Source: Perkinsus chesapeaki (taxonomy: Eukaryota; Perkinsozoa; Perkinsida; Perkinsidae). From it: 31,151 nucleotides of DNA. The stretch is from NCBI GenBank assembly GCA_013115145.1, contig JAAPAO010000425.1, positions 1 to 31,151 of the forward strand, written 5' to 3'. Below, one piece after another: positions 30,652-31,151 of this stretch (positions are counted from its first letter, which is position 1; each line of letters opens with the position of its first letter). Below the pieces are notes generated by a model, which was given only the letters and a program-made list of their open reading frames with translations, had not been told where the DNA came from and did not search any database. The translations under genes and the position numbers were made by a program.

Positions 30652-31118
30652 TCACTTTCTCAGGCCCTGCGCTTTGGCAATGGTTCCCACAAACGACCAT
30701 ACCCAATCGATTCCAGAACGATAGCCAGCTGGAGGGTATCGGGCAAGGAGTGTGAACAGTCTTCTACAATTATCCATGTTTTTCGGATCGAGTGTCTTGA
30801 TGTCCTCCTCAACGTTATCGGGCAGTCCAACGAGAGGATTATAACGGTTTACATTGTCCATACCTTTAAGGTCAAGCTGGTTGTAATATGCGAATACACC
30901 TATGACCTTCCCACCATTGCTCCAACTGAGGTTCAATTATCAGGGATGAAGTGGTACGTGTAACGGTCGACGATAACTTACTCGATCCGTAAGAAGTTTT
31001 TCTCCGAGCGGACTATGAACTGCTGAATTCCTTCATGCAGTATTATCTCAAGACGTTCCGCCGGCTCTCTTTCGTACACACAATCATCGGTAAATTGTGA
31101 ATAGACACGTCCCGATAG
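30652..31118 (-). CDS. Secreted CRRLF-motif family protein C (partial at window end)
   Basis: Exon 3 is 30925-30652 and exon 2 is 31118-30982, joined across a 56-nt intron with a CTGATAAT branch-like site. Exon 1 with the signal peptide should lie beyond the window edge. Exon 2 carries DDCVYEREPAERLEIILHEGIQQFIV. Exon 3 carries KVIGVFAYYNQLDLKGM and the family block LDPKNMDNCRRLFTLLARYPPAGYRSGIDWVWSF. A start at 31136 (MACLLQLSG) is possible but gives no signal peptide, and the intron phase of the relatives argues for a splice acceptor at 31119-31120. Function unknown. Confidence 0.78.
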
Positions 31119-31151
31119 CTGCAAGAGACACGCCATGATAGTTAGTCGCAA

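Noticed and set aside
1-31151. tRNA, rRNA or CRISPR loci
   Set aside because: I looked for tRNA B-box-like sequence, rRNA cores and regularly spaced repeats and saw none; a covariance search would be decisive.

Overview
The window looks like nuclear DNA of a unicellular eukaryote. Genes are split by many very short GT-AG introns, mostly 39-46 nt and some carrying CTRAY-type branch sites. There is a complete LTR retrotransposon and a Tc1-type transposon remnant. The conserved genes encode GDP-L-fucose synthase and a PUS7/TruD pseudouridine synthase. An alveolate such as Perkinsus is my best guess; this is inference from style, not from a diagnostic marker.

Layout. 1-3.5 kb: a small intronless secreted-protein gene (1048-1461) followed by gene-free DNA rich in palindromes. 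3.5-9.2 kb: a minus-strand Gypsy-type LTR element (LTRs 3535-3703 and 9023-9192, TSD AATC). It has gag, a -1 frameshift site and a broken pol. 9.5-9.9 kb: a second copy of the small secreted-protein gene (about 78% identical protein). 9.9-11.8 kb: gene-free, palindrome-rich. 11.8-13.1 kb: a multi-exon gene for an unrecognised secreted protein whose 3' end I could not resolve. 14.4-17.9 kb (minus): a long multi-exon coiled-coil protein with a signal peptide. It is divergently paired across 186 bp with GDP-L-fucose synthase (18067-19928, ten exons). 20.9-21.8 kb, 23.3-24.0 kb and 30.7-31.1 kb (all minus): three members of an unrecognised secreted family with identical intron phases. 24.7-28.2 kb (minus): PUS7-like pseudouridine synthase, 17 exons, every phase reconciled. 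28.5-29.1 kb: an internally deleted Tc1-like element. 30.4-30.6 kb: a 39-bp minisatellite.

The most unusual signal is not a gene. About thirty perfect inverted repeats with exactly one central nucleotide lie almost only in non-coding DNA. Their sequences are unrelated and their arms run from 7 to 17 bp. Many short ones form a forward-inverted-forward triplet, and the long ones come in adjacent pairs or threes. One such triplet sits inside the retrotransposon integrase, where it adds 14 nt and breaks the frame. This suggests a local template-switching or snap-back mutation process that is very active in this genome.
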